A DNA stretch of 64,000 nucleotides, from IMG/VR virus record IMGVR_UViG_3300021964_007369, positions 1 to 64,000 of that record; one strand, given 5' to 3'. Each line of letters begins with the position of its first letter. Within the stretch, counting starts at the first letter, position 1. Origin of the DNA: a virus. This document shows, piece by piece, positions 49,240-59,100 of this stretch. The position numbers and the translations under genes are program-made. The notes beneath the pieces are model-generated. The model saw nothing but the letters and a program-made list of their open reading frames with translations, was not told the origin of the DNA and did not search any database.

Positions 49240-50166
49240 CTATGATAAATTGCGTGAAGTAGCAAATACTGGCTTATTAACATCAACACTATTAATATTA
49301 GATGGTCTGTTAACCTGTACAGTACTAGTTGTTCTTGGGGTTACTGCTTCGTCAAAGTTTGGATTAGGACCTTTGTCGTCATTGAAGAAGATTCTAAATC
49401 TTATTACAGCACCGTCATTTGTATCTTCTTTACCTTGAATTGTAAAGTCATTTTCGCTATATGAACTAGCAGTTTTTGTAAAAATGGTTTGATATGATGT
49501 TGTTAAATCAGCATGTCCTATTAAAGTACCTTCTGAACCGTTAGTAGTCTGTGTATAACTCATACGTATTGTACCTGCGGCATTTAACAAGTTGCGCCAA
49601 TCATTATTAATAGATCCGCCACCTGATGCTAGACTTGCACTAAACAAAATTTCTCCGCCTGCATTAAAAAATGCACGTCTATGATCTGTTGCTGTGATAT
49701 TAGTTGTAGTACCGTCGCCGTTTGTTACGTTATATGCTTGAAATGTTACAGTAACTTCATGATAAATTGTTCCATTCCAGTCTGTGTCAGTAAAACTTTC
49801 AACTCCTGCTTCAACACTTGCTTGACCTGCGGCAATATTTAATCTATCATTAACAATATCTAATGATAAACCTTCGTATTGTACAAGACCTTTTTTGTTA
49901 GTAGCGTTACTATCTTCAACTGTGTTTCCAACTGCAATAGTTGCAATTTCTGCAGGAATACTTCCAGATTGGTGTATTCTACATTTTCTCATATCAGTAT
50001 ATAACTCTGACATATGAGATGCTTCAATTGTTGTATTTGCAGATACTTGACTACTAGTTACCGATTGTCCATAACCTTCATTACCAGCACCTTTTCCTAA
50101 AATTGTTGCAATTCTTGCTTGTACTGCATTGTACCTTGCCGCTGTAATTGTATCGCCTACTGCCAT
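49240..50166 (-). CDS. Virion structural protein, fibre-associated
   Basis: The 308-residue protein begins MAVGDTITAARYNAVQARI, a common opening of phage fibre-associated proteins. The body is Thr/Ser/Asn-rich and beta-like, ending with TTSTVQVNRPSNINSVDV. It has no signal peptide. A late motif lies at 50208-50215 in the short gap upstream. It is the last gene of the structural operon, before the sigma70 promoter for the chemistry island. Confidence 0.6.
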   Translation of the reverse strand: MAVGDTITAARYNAVQARIATILGKGAGNEGYGQSVTSSQVSANTTIEASHMSELYTDMRKCRIHQSGSIPAEIATIAVGNTVEDSNATNKKGLVQYEGLSLDIVNDRLNIAAGQASVEAGVESFTDTDWNGTIYHEVTVTFQAYNVTNGDGTTTNITATDHRRAFFNAGGEILFSASLASGGGSINNDWRNLLNAAGTIRMSYTQTTNGSEGTLIGHADLTTSYQTIFTKTASSYSENDFTIQGKEDTNDGAVIRFRIFFNDDKGPNPNFDEAVTPRTTSTVQVNRPSNINSVDVNKPVFATSRNLS

Positions 50167-50207
50167 TTCAAATCCTTATTCATTAACTACGTATATATTC
50201 GTAAGTA

Positions 50208-50215
50208 TATTTATA
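50208..50215 (-). promoter_or_regulatory. T4 late promoter motif TATAAATA
   Basis: Exact TATAAATA on the minus strand, overlapping the stop codon of the upstream fibre gene; ATG 50166 is 42 bases downstream with AAGGA between. Confidence 0.7.
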
Positions 50216-51683
50216 CTTTTAAAACACATTCGATTAATTTTTCCGAGTCGTCATCATGTGATTCTAGTGCAATACCGACTAAACCTGTAGAAGCTATTGT
50301 AGTACATACTCCATCTGCCCATGCATACACAGGTTGACCTTTTGATACTGGTCCTTTAACTCTAACTGGCACACGACCTTTTAATGCTATTGCTTGTCCT
50401 TCAGCATCGCTGTTCATTAAGTATGCAGGATTATCACTAATTGTTCCTACGCACATATCTGAAGCTTTAGCTGGACGAACTTCTGCTTCGCCGCCAACTG
50501 CTACTGCTGTACCTACAGGTAATTCTTCATTTGTTGCATATATTTCTGCTAAGTCAGCATATCTTGCTGTAGTAGCTGTACCTTGAAATAGATTTGCATA
50601 TAAATCACCATCATTATCTCTAATTGCTACTGTGTTTGCTGTTGAAGATGTTGATCCTGAATAATCAGTTCCACTTAATCTAATTGTACTTGCGGCTGTT
50701 GCTAATCCGTTGAACGAATTTGCATAAACTGTTTGCCATTTAAATGACGAACTACCTAAATCATAACTTAATGTAGTTGCAGGATTAAATCCTGTTTCTG
50801 TAATTTTTGCAATTTGTGTTTCTACGTTACTTGAAGTAATTGCAAATCTTAATTCTGTACCAACTTGGTTAACAATTTTACCTTGATTGCCATCTTCAAT
50901 AGAAATAAGCAAATCATTTGATGTACCAATTGTTAATCCATCATCAATAAATCTAGCAATACTGTTAAAAGAAGCATCAGCACCTGGTTCTGATTGAATA
51001 AAGTTTGACGCCGCTATTCCACCAAGTTTAAGTGCGTTAGTTGCTGTTCCCCAAAATCTATGATCTGAGCTAGTAACACCGTTTGTGCTATCTGTAGTAT
51101 TTCTTAAAGTAAGACCTTTTCGTACAACATCAAAACCTGTAATTGCATTTAATGGATCCGAACTGTCAATTGTAAACTGTTCCGAACTAACTGTAAATAA
51201 TGTTTCGTCATTTACTACTGCTGTTACTATTGTTCTAAGTTGTGCTGTGGTATCACGAACTTCTTTAGTAACCATTTGGCTAACACTATCACCTGTTGAT
51301 TGTGGTCCAACTAAAACAAATCCGCCTGCTCCGGCGTTGGCATACAATTGATTGTTTGTAGTGTCCCACCAAAAATCACCTTCGGTTAAACCTACTGGCT
51401 GTGTGGTGCTAACTTCTGCTCCGCCTGTTGTACGGAATTTTGTACCATCGTAAAATTTAAGTTTACTAGATGTGCTATCGAACCAAATTTGTCCTGATAT
51501 AGCTCTAGTAGGTTGCTGTCCACTTGCAAAGTTTTCAAGCAATGCAACCATGTTTTCATTTTGTATTTCACCGTATCCAGCGTAGTTTTTACCAACTAGC
51601 TTAAGATCGGTAGTCTGATCAATAGTACCATCTTCAACCACTGTAAGTTGCGTACCGTTTGTCTTATTAATTATGTATGCCAT
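50211..51683 (-). CDS. Tail-fibre-like protein with ADLAE-type C-terminal domain
   Basis: The 490-residue protein starts with INKTNGTQL, an N-terminal module shared with the proteins at 51717 and 53516. It contains LLENFASGQQPTR, SGQIWFDSTSS and LKFYDGTKFR. Its C-terminus has YADLAEIYATNEELPVG, NPAYLMNSDAEG and KGRVPVRVKGPVSKGQ. I recall these from T4-like fibres, and they loosely resemble peptidase_G2-type ends. ATG 51683 has TAGGAG upstream. It is most likely part of a trimeric fibre. Confidence 0.7.
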   Translation of the reverse strand: MAYIINKTNGTQLTVVEDGTIDQTTDLKLVGKNYAGYGEIQNENMVALLENFASGQQPTRAISGQIWFDSTSSKLKFYDGTKFRTTGGAEVSTTQPVGLTEGDFWWDTTNNQLYANAGAGGFVLVGPQSTGDSVSQMVTKEVRDTTAQLRTIVTAVVNDETLFTVSSEQFTIDSSDPLNAITGFDVVRKGLTLRNTTDSTNGVTSSDHRFWGTATNALKLGGIAASNFIQSEPGADASFNSIARFIDDGLTIGTSNDLLISIEDGNQGKIVNQVGTELRFAITSSNVETQIAKITETGFNPATTLSYDLGSSSFKWQTVYANSFNGLATAASTIRLSGTDYSGSTSSTANTVAIRDNDGDLYANLFQGTATTARYADLAEIYATNEELPVGTAVAVGGEAEVRPAKASDMCVGTISDNPAYLMNSDAEGQAIALKGRVPVRVKGPVSKGQPVYAWADGVCTTIASTGLVGIALESHDDDSEKLIECVLKV

Positions 51684-51706
51684 CAGTTATTAACTCCTAA
51701 TCGTAT

Positions 51707-51716
51707 GTATTTATCG
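51707..51716 (-). promoter_or_regulatory. Late-type promoter motif
   Basis: CGATAAATAC on the minus strand, directly after the upstream stop and 24 bases before ATG 51683. Confidence 0.55.
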
Positions 51717-53516
51717 TTAAACACTAGAAGTCAGGTCTTCTATATATGCCCAAGAACCACCCACTACTCTAAATAATTTCAATGATCTATCAACTGTTAA
51801 AGATACCTGACCTGTTACATCAATAAATGTAATATCTCCTAAAACAGATGCAGAACCATCATCGTCACCGTTTCCATCTAATGCCTGTACAGCTACCTGT
51901 GTTTTTTGCAAGGCTGATATTAAATTAGCCCCTGTAAATGTTGCAGTAGCACTTGTTGTATCTGTGCAGTGTATTTTAGCTTCTGTGCCGTTTTCTTTAG
52001 TGGCCGCAGGAGCAATATCGTTTATAACTAGTGCTACTTGTGCATTTGTTAATCCTGTAACATCTAGAGCAAAACTTAGTGTTTCTAAGTTTATTGCACT
52101 ATCGACATATGATTTAGTAGCAACATCTTGTGCATCTGTAGGATTAGCAACACCACCAATTTTCTGGTTGTTGGTTACTAAGATTGTACCTGCACTTTCA
52201 ATTTGTAATCCTGAAAGGTTTGACGTTATTTTGTTTCCGTCAATATTTACATTATCAATATCAACACTTTGTAAAGCACCTAGTGATGTAATACCTGGAG
52301 CACTTGTTCCTTGAATAAGTGTAATACCAGATGATTTTAATGCTGTACCTGCTAAGTTAATTCCTACATTACTAGTCCAAGAATTTGTTGCTAAGTCCCA
52401 TACAAACTCTTTGCCGCCTGCTTGTGATTGTAAAATTATTCCACCACCGTCAGCAGTAGCATCGTCAATTACAGTACTGTCATCAGTTATACCTAATTCG
52501 ATATTTTTATCTTTAACACGTAATACTTCAGTTTCAATACCAATTCTAGAACCTTCAATAATTAGATCGCCGGCAATTCTTGCAGAACCATTTACGTCTA
52601 ATGTATATTGTGGAGAATCTTGGAATAATCCAACCCTTTTTGTACTGGTGTCAATATATAAAGCATCAATAGGACCATCAGTAGTTCTTACTCTTACTCG
52701 CCAGTCATGATCAGTAAGCTGATTTTCTGTAACAAAACTTGTTCCTAATACATAAAGTTTATTATTTTGTGATGTACCAACTGTTAAACCTTGTGAGTTC
52801 TGAATAATCAATGCACCACTTGTTGTACCATTTGTATCTGCTGGAAGAAACTGTGCCGCAAGTCTTGAAGTACCTGTTGCATCAATCAATGCATCAGCTC
52901 TTGTTGCTGTGCCGTTCCATTTAAAGTCAGCATCAACAACATTAAATCCTTTTTGTATTGTACTAGACAATCCACCTAATGCTGTGACAGCACCAACTGA
53001 TGGAGTAAATGAAATTTTACTATAAATGCCTACAATAGTATTTCCAATATAAAACTGTACTACAGTTCTACTTGTACTTTGATTATCAAGTACAGTTGCA
53101 ATTTTAGTTCCTGATATTCCTTGGAAAGCACTATACTCTGGTCCTAAAAGATATGTCTGATTGCCATCATAGAAGTACATTTGTTTTGATTCATTATTAA
53201 TCCACAAATCGCCTTCAACCATGTTAGGTTCTGTCGCACTAACAATTGGTCCGCCGCCTGATGTGAATTCAGTGCCTGTGTAAACTTTTAATCTATTTGT
53301 ACTTGTGTCCCACCAAAGTTGTCCTGTAATAGGATTTGCTGGAGGCAATGTATTTGCAAAATTTTCTAATACGCTAACAAAGTTTTCGTTAATAAATTCA
53401 CCAAACCCTTTGTAATTACGTCCTATTAATGTAATGTCTGTAGAACTATTATCTATTTGCCCGTCTGCTAGATCTACAAGTAAAGCACCATTTGTTTTGT
53501 TTATTTGATAACTCAT
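51717..53516 (-). CDS. Tail-fibre-like protein
   Basis: The 599-residue protein starts YQINKTNGALLVDLADG and follows the same N-terminal module (FVSVLENFANTLPPANP, TGQLWWDTSTNRLK). A middle portion with SARIAGDLIIEGSRIG and the Gly/Val-rich strands is followed by an unassigned C-terminus with VKTYVD-like and AALQ repeats. It lacks the collar domain of its upstream paralogue. Its ATG shares a base with the upstream stop (TAATG). Confidence 0.65.
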   Translation of the reverse strand: MSYQINKTNGALLVDLADGQIDNSSTDITLIGRNYKGFGEFINENFVSVLENFANTLPPANPITGQLWWDTSTNRLKVYTGTEFTSGGGPIVSATEPNMVEGDLWINNESKQMYFYDGNQTYLLGPEYSAFQGISGTKIATVLDNQSTSRTVVQFYIGNTIVGIYSKISFTPSVGAVTALGGLSSTIQKGFNVVDADFKWNGTATRADALIDATGTSRLAAQFLPADTNGTTSGALIIQNSQGLTVGTSQNNKLYVLGTSFVTENQLTDHDWRVRVRTTDGPIDALYIDTSTKRVGLFQDSPQYTLDVNGSARIAGDLIIEGSRIGIETEVLRVKDKNIELGITDDSTVIDDATADGGGIILQSQAGGKEFVWDLATNSWTSNVGINLAGTALKSSGITLIQGTSAPGITSLGALQSVDIDNVNIDGNKITSNLSGLQIESAGTILVTNNQKIGGVANPTDAQDVATKSYVDSAINLETLSFALDVTGLTNAQVALVINDIAPAATKENGTEAKIHCTDTTSATATFTGANLISALQKTQVAVQALDGNGDDDGSASVLGDITFIDVTGQVSLTVDRSLKLFRVVGGSWAYIEDLTSSV

Positions 53517-55537
53517 TAGCCACCTACCCCTGTATATATAATGTAATTCATTGTGGTAAACGGTTGCATAACATCTAATGGTTCACCAACTGCATCGTTA
53601 GTTAATATTCCGCCTGATGTTGGATATGCTTGTCCAGCCTGCGAACCAGTTGGAGCATCATATTGAATACCTTCTGGGTCAGTTGGAACACCTTGAATAT
53701 CTCTAATAACATAGTACTGGTCACCACTTGGACCACGTAAATCATGTTCGTGTTCAGGTAAGTTCTCAACTTGAATATTTTTATTCTCATTACCGCCCGA
53801 GTTACCAATAACGTCTGCGTTAACATTTGTAACTCTTCCTGAACTTGTGCCACCCATATTATCAGCACCTAGTGGCTGACGTCCTCTTAAATCTGGTACA
53901 GCAAAGAATCCCGAAGTAACTAGTGATTGGTCTTTATATTTGTAACCTATTGTTTGAAATAGTGTTAAGAAATCTGAAATTTTAACTTCTGTTCCGTCAC
54001 ACAACAACCAACCAGATGGTGAAGTATCGCCTGCAAATGGACTTACAACACCTACAGGTGAAACACCTGTAACACTGTTTAATAAGTTACGCTGTGTTAT
54101 TTTGTATACACCCGGTGTACCACTTGTTCTGTTTATAATAAATTCGTCATCAATGTTTGATGTTGATACATCAGTTTTGTTAGCAATAAATGCATTACTA
54201 ATAGTACTTGTAAAAATTTTGTTTGTGCCACCTTGTTGTCCATCAAATGTAATTTGATTAGAACTTACATCGCCTTGCACTTCAAATGTTGTTGCTGTTG
54301 CTAATTTATTTGTACTTCCTGAACGTCCTGATACTGTACCTGTTACGTTACCTGTTAAGTTTCCAGTAAATGTTGTAGCATAAACATTTGCATACTTAAG
54401 AGATGCACTACCTAAAGTACTTGTATTATTAGCTTGTGGTAAAATATTAGCACTGTTAATATCTCCTGTAACATTTAAATCAGTACCAACATATAATTTC
54501 TTAGCAACTCCTAGGCCGCCTTTTACAGTTAGTGAACCTGTTCCAGTACTACTTGAATCTGCTGTACTATTTACAATTACTGCACCACTTGACTGAATAT
54601 TACCTGTAACATCTAGTGCTTCAATTGGACTCGGATTATTAATACCTACTTTTTCAGTTGAATCAACTCTAATAACATTTTTACTTACACCCAAGTTATT
54701 AATTCTTATATCAATACTTGAACCTGAGGTTAAGTTACTTATAATACCACTTGTGCCTTCAACGGCAAATGTTACAAGTCCATCCTGTCCAACTTGTAAT
54801 CCTTCATTGTTTCTAATAACAATCGGACTTGTTGTTGTACTTGTAATATCACTTCTTAAAAAGTTTGATGCTTGTACAGGCTCTCCGCCAATAACTAATG
54901 CTTCTGCTTTTTCACTTATACCGTAGTACTTCGGACTTGCATTTAATAAAGTTCTTGTTGATAAGTTAACACCTGCATTAATTGCTGTAAAGCCTGCAAT
55001 AGTTGATTTCGGTGTAAATCCTTTTGTACTATAAATTGCTAGTACTTCACCTTGTACTTCAAATGTTAATACTGTGTAATTAATGTCGTCTGTACCTACA
55101 AGCACAGTTGGCTTTGTACCAGTTAAAAGTCCGTCACTAAATTCTGGACCAACAAGTATCCAGCCAGTACCTGTAAATAGGTATAGCTGATTGTTATCTG
55201 TATCACTCCATAAGTCACCTGCTATAGCAGATGATACATCTGGTTCAATGTCACCTTTTTTAATTCCGCCTGCGTTTACCCATGATGTTCCATCATATAT
55301 TTTTAATGTTGAAACTCCTACACTTGTATCATACCACAGTTGTCCTGCAACTGGATTTAATGGTGCAGTTGGATTACTAAAATTTTCTAACAGTTGAATA
55401 AAGTTTTGTCCAATAACCGTACCGTAGTTGGCAGTGTTTCTTCCTGGAATACTTAAACTAGTTGTAGTGTCAGTGGTTCCGTCTTCCACTGTAATTGGTG
55501 TTTTATTCGGATCAGTAAAATTTATTGAATATGCCAT
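53516..55537 (-). CDS. Tail-fibre-like protein with phage tail-collar domain
   Basis: The 673-residue protein shares the N-terminal module (FTDPNKTPITVEDGT, LLENFSNPTAPLNP, GQLWYDTS). The C-terminus carries GVVSPFAGDTSPSGWLLCDG, FLTLFQTIGYKYKD and VPDLRGRQPLGADN, matching the phage tail-collar domain, which forms the trimeric attachment. It is probably the receptor-proximal or collar fibre. Start and stop form TAATG junctions with neighbouring genes. Confidence 0.8.
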   Translation of the reverse strand: MAYSINFTDPNKTPITVEDGTTDTTTSLSIPGRNTANYGTVIGQNFIQLLENFSNPTAPLNPVAGQLWYDTSVGVSTLKIYDGTSWVNAGGIKKGDIEPDVSSAIAGDLWSDTDNNQLYLFTGTGWILVGPEFSDGLLTGTKPTVLVGTDDINYTVLTFEVQGEVLAIYSTKGFTPKSTIAGFTAINAGVNLSTRTLLNASPKYYGISEKAEALVIGGEPVQASNFLRSDITSTTTSPIVIRNNEGLQVGQDGLVTFAVEGTSGIISNLTSGSSIDIRINNLGVSKNVIRVDSTEKVGINNPSPIEALDVTGNIQSSGAVIVNSTADSSSTGTGSLTVKGGLGVAKKLYVGTDLNVTGDINSANILPQANNTSTLGSASLKYANVYATTFTGNLTGNVTGTVSGRSGSTNKLATATTFEVQGDVSSNQITFDGQQGGTNKIFTSTISNAFIANKTDVSTSNIDDEFIINRTSGTPGVYKITQRNLLNSVTGVSPVGVVSPFAGDTSPSGWLLCDGTEVKISDFLTLFQTIGYKYKDQSLVTSGFFAVPDLRGRQPLGADNMGGTSSGRVTNVNADVIGNSGGNENKNIQVENLPEHEHDLRGPSGDQYYVIRDIQGVPTDPEGIQYDAPTGSQAGQAYPTSGGILTNDAVGEPLDVMQPFTTMNYIIYTGVGG

Positions 55538-56148
55538 TAGCTAGTTAACCCCGATAAACTTTGTACCCTTACTGTGTAATCAATTTGAATTAATCTATTC
55601 AAACTTTTTTGTACAGGATGGAAAATAACATGTGTTAACAATCTGCCAGTGCCAGTTGGGTCATATCCAACTAGACCTAATTCGTCAAATACGTATAAAT
55701 TTTCTGTACTTGATGCATTATCAATTGCATCTTGCCCACTTGGCTCACCATAGTCTAATAAGCAAGTAACTAGAATATCTGTATAGTTAGTGCCACTTAC
55801 ATGTCTTGTTTCAATTTTGTTACGTGTAGGATCAAGGTTATTAACACTTCTATCGTCAACTACTTTTGTATAAGTTTGATTATACAAACTTGCATTTGTT
55901 CCTGTTGAGTTAGGTGTTAAGTATGTAATAATACCTGTTGGGTCTATACTTGTGCCGCCATTTCCAAATGCCATTTGATATATAAATCCTTCACCTGCAT
56001 TACTTAAACTTTCTGCTAGTGAAATACTCATATTCTCATAATGAATAGCATTTCTTTTGTCAATAAGAACTTCTCCGCTTTTAGGGTCGGATATTTTAAT
56101 GTGTCCTTGTATTAACGTTCCTTGTGTGTCTTTAAATTTATCTGTCAT
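55537..56148 (-). CDS. Virion structural protein, possibly baseplate or fibre-linked
   Basis: The 203-residue protein is beta-rich, with IKISDPKSGEVLIDKRNA at the start and YQMAFGNGGTSIDPTG in the middle, and no enzyme signature. Proteins of this type occur between giant structural genes and fibre genes in T4-like phages. A late motif at 56165-56175 precedes ATG 56148. Confidence 0.55.
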   Translation of the reverse strand: MTDKFKDTQGTLIQGHIKISDPKSGEVLIDKRNAIHYENMSISLAESLSNAGEGFIYQMAFGNGGTSIDPTGIITYLTPNSTGTNASLYNQTYTKVVDDRSVNNLDPTRNKIETRHVSGTNYTDILVTCLLDYGEPSGQDAIDNASSTENLYVFDELGLVGYDPTGTGRLLTHVIFHPVQKSLNRLIQIDYTVRVQSLSGLTS

Positions 56149-56164
56149 TTCATGATCCTATATA

Positions 56165-56175
56165 CGTATTTATTC
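56165..56175 (-). promoter_or_regulatory. Late-type promoter motif
   Basis: GAATAAATACG on the minus strand; its TAA is the stop codon of the giant structural gene. ATG 56148 is 16 bases downstream. Confidence 0.55.
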
Positions 56176-59100
56176 GGGCAACGCGGCTTGCTCTGCCTTC
56201 AAGAAGCGTGTTATCAAATTATTTGTAGTTTCTAATGAACTTCCGTTCGGTGTCCATAGTCTACCAATTTTCCTTGTTATTATTACTTTTTCTCCCATTT
56301 CAGGTGCTACAGCTAGTGTTACAACACTTGTAGTACCGTCTACAGTAAATTCCGCCGGAATTGTTTCATCCGCTTCCGGTGAATCTTGATCAAGCAAAAC
56401 ATTAAACTTACTTATTGAATTTTTACGTAAACGCTTTCCGCCTACAAAAACATCAAATTCGTTGTTAGTAGCAGGAGTAAATCCTAAATCATATGCTGTA
56501 GTACTACCGTCTCCGTCAAATGTAAGTGTTACTGTTTCGTCTTTGTACGGTACAGTTTGCTGGAAGCCTTGATTTAATACTTCACTTCCTGCTGTATGAG
56601 TAGTTGCTACTCCTGTACCTAATGTTCCTCGAGTAAGTTGTGATAACTTGTTTTCAGTCATTTTAAAGAATTCAATTCTTTCACTTCCTATCATAATTAC
56701 TCCAGGTAAATTATCTTTTGGATTAGGCTGGGCAATTCCTGAAACATCATCTAATACTATTTCCTTATCAAATACATTTAAGTCATTTAATAGTCTATAT
56801 TCCTTTGCATCACCTAAGCGTTTGTAAACAGTTCTATTAGTTAAATCTTTAAATTGTCTAAAGCCAAATTTATTTCCAAGCACGCCTTCAGTACTAAACT
56901 GTATAATTTCTATAGTATCGTTATCTGCAGGATTATTTTTTAACTTAATTGCTTTTTTATTGCTTGTAAGTTTATAATCTATACTAGGTGTTAAAAGGAC
57001 TTTATTTAATGTTACCCACACATAGTTTACATCTACAGGAATATTAGGTAACGGTACTACACCATTACGTAATCTATGATATTCTTCATGTTCATCTGTT
57101 CCAACAGTTAATGCAACTCTGTTTACAACATCAAAGTTTTGTTTTTCAATATTTTGTACATCGTGATTACTAAAATGATAAACTTCAATCGTTTGGTTTA
57201 TTGTTGGTATACTATCAAATGTAATTGTAGTAAATCCTGTACTATCATCATCTACAGTTGTTAACGAGTATTCACTATCAACTGTTACATAAATCTCTAA
57301 TAAGTCTCCAGGTACACCAACGCCTTCAAATAATTCAATACTACTATTGAACGGACGTATGATATAGTCCTGAGCACTTATAAGTTCTCTGGTACCATTC
57401 AGATAAACTTTAATATCGTTACTACTTAATTTGCCCGGCTCTTGTTGCCATTCTCTCATTTGATATTCTCTACCAGTAACAACATTAAATGTTTCTTTGT
57501 AACCACTTGATAAAATTGTATTTCCTACTTTTACAATCATATTTTGTATTGCAGGCTGTGCTGTGAAAGGAGTTAGGCTAAGTGTAAACGTTCCTGTTGA
57601 TCCGTCTCCAACAAAATTGTCAATTTTAATCTCACTAAATGTTTGTGCTTCGCCTTCGTAGATTGCATAATTGATAATGCTTCCATCTTTTGGTGCTTCA
57701 CCAAATGTTAACACGTAACGTCCGTCAACTATGTCAATAATACTTTCAGGTACTTTGCCGTCTATCGTTACATAATAATTTACTTCGTCTTGTTTATTAA
57801 CTCTAGTTACAAAAGAAGTTGTTGATCCATCTCCTATAAACACATCCATGTCTAATATTTTTTCACCATTACCTGATAAGCTAACAAGATTTACTAACGA
57901 ACCAGTAGACGGTGCTGTTGTAAATGTTATTTGTTTATTAGCATAGTCAACTGTGTATTGTGTTTTTGCATATAAAGTACTATTAACTTTGATAAACAAA
58001 CTATCTTCATTTTGTGGTAACACACCAAATTTAAATACTGTAGTATTGCCGTCACCTCTGTATGAGTTGCTACTAATAACACTTCCGCCTTTTCCTGATC
58101 TATGGAATACTTTAATGTCAACTGTATCTAATATTTGTCCTGGAACTAATTCTTCCGGACCCTTTGATGTTGTAGGTGTAACAAATCCATCACCATCGAT
58201 AATAATATCTTCTGGTCTAACTCCTGAAGCTGTAGTATAATTTAAATTTCCACCTTGAATAAGTGTATCATAACTTGCAGGGTCTGCAACAAAAGAACCA
58301 TCTGATGTTTGCTTTCTAATTATGAAAATATCTTCATCTTGTACAGTTACAACTTCTTCATCAAATTGTACTATATTTTCTAAGTTCTGATCATCTTGGA
58401 ATGTAAATCCTGTTTGACCGGATCCTGTAATACTAGAAATAATTGCAGAAGTATTTGTTTGTGCATCTGTTCCGAAGTTTGGATCATCTATTCTAATACC
58501 GTTTCTATAAACATTATAAACAGTACCCGAAGCCAAAGGCTTGGCTAATGTATAAACTTTAGTACTATCATCTGTAATTCTAAATACTTCGTCTTCGTAT
58601 GTTGTATCAAATGTATCGTAAGAGCTTGTGAACCATTTATCTGCGTCCCAGCCTGCGCCGCCGCCAAAGTTAATACTGTTAACTTCAACTCCGCCATAAT
58701 CAATTCCCTCTAGTAATTGAGAAAGATCATTTGCTAACATACCTGTTGTTGGATTATAAAATAATGATATCCTGTCTTGTGCTTGCAACATTGTAATATC
58801 TTTGTTATATTTTATAACAATATTACTGTTTGTTGTTGGAGCAGTATTAAACGATACTCTACCTGTTTGTCTAGTATAACCTTTTTTAGTATCTTTGATA
58901 TTAGATATAGTATACTGACTTCTTAGTGCTTCGATACCATTTACTGTTATAGTAACTGAATTTGTATCTAAGCTCATAGGATATTTTAAATCAAATAACT
59001 GTTGGTTTGCTAAACTTACGAAACTTTCGGTAGTATCAAGTGTTTGTAAGAGCATAGTGCCGGTTGTTCTATCAAATTTACAAATAATATGTGCATTTCG

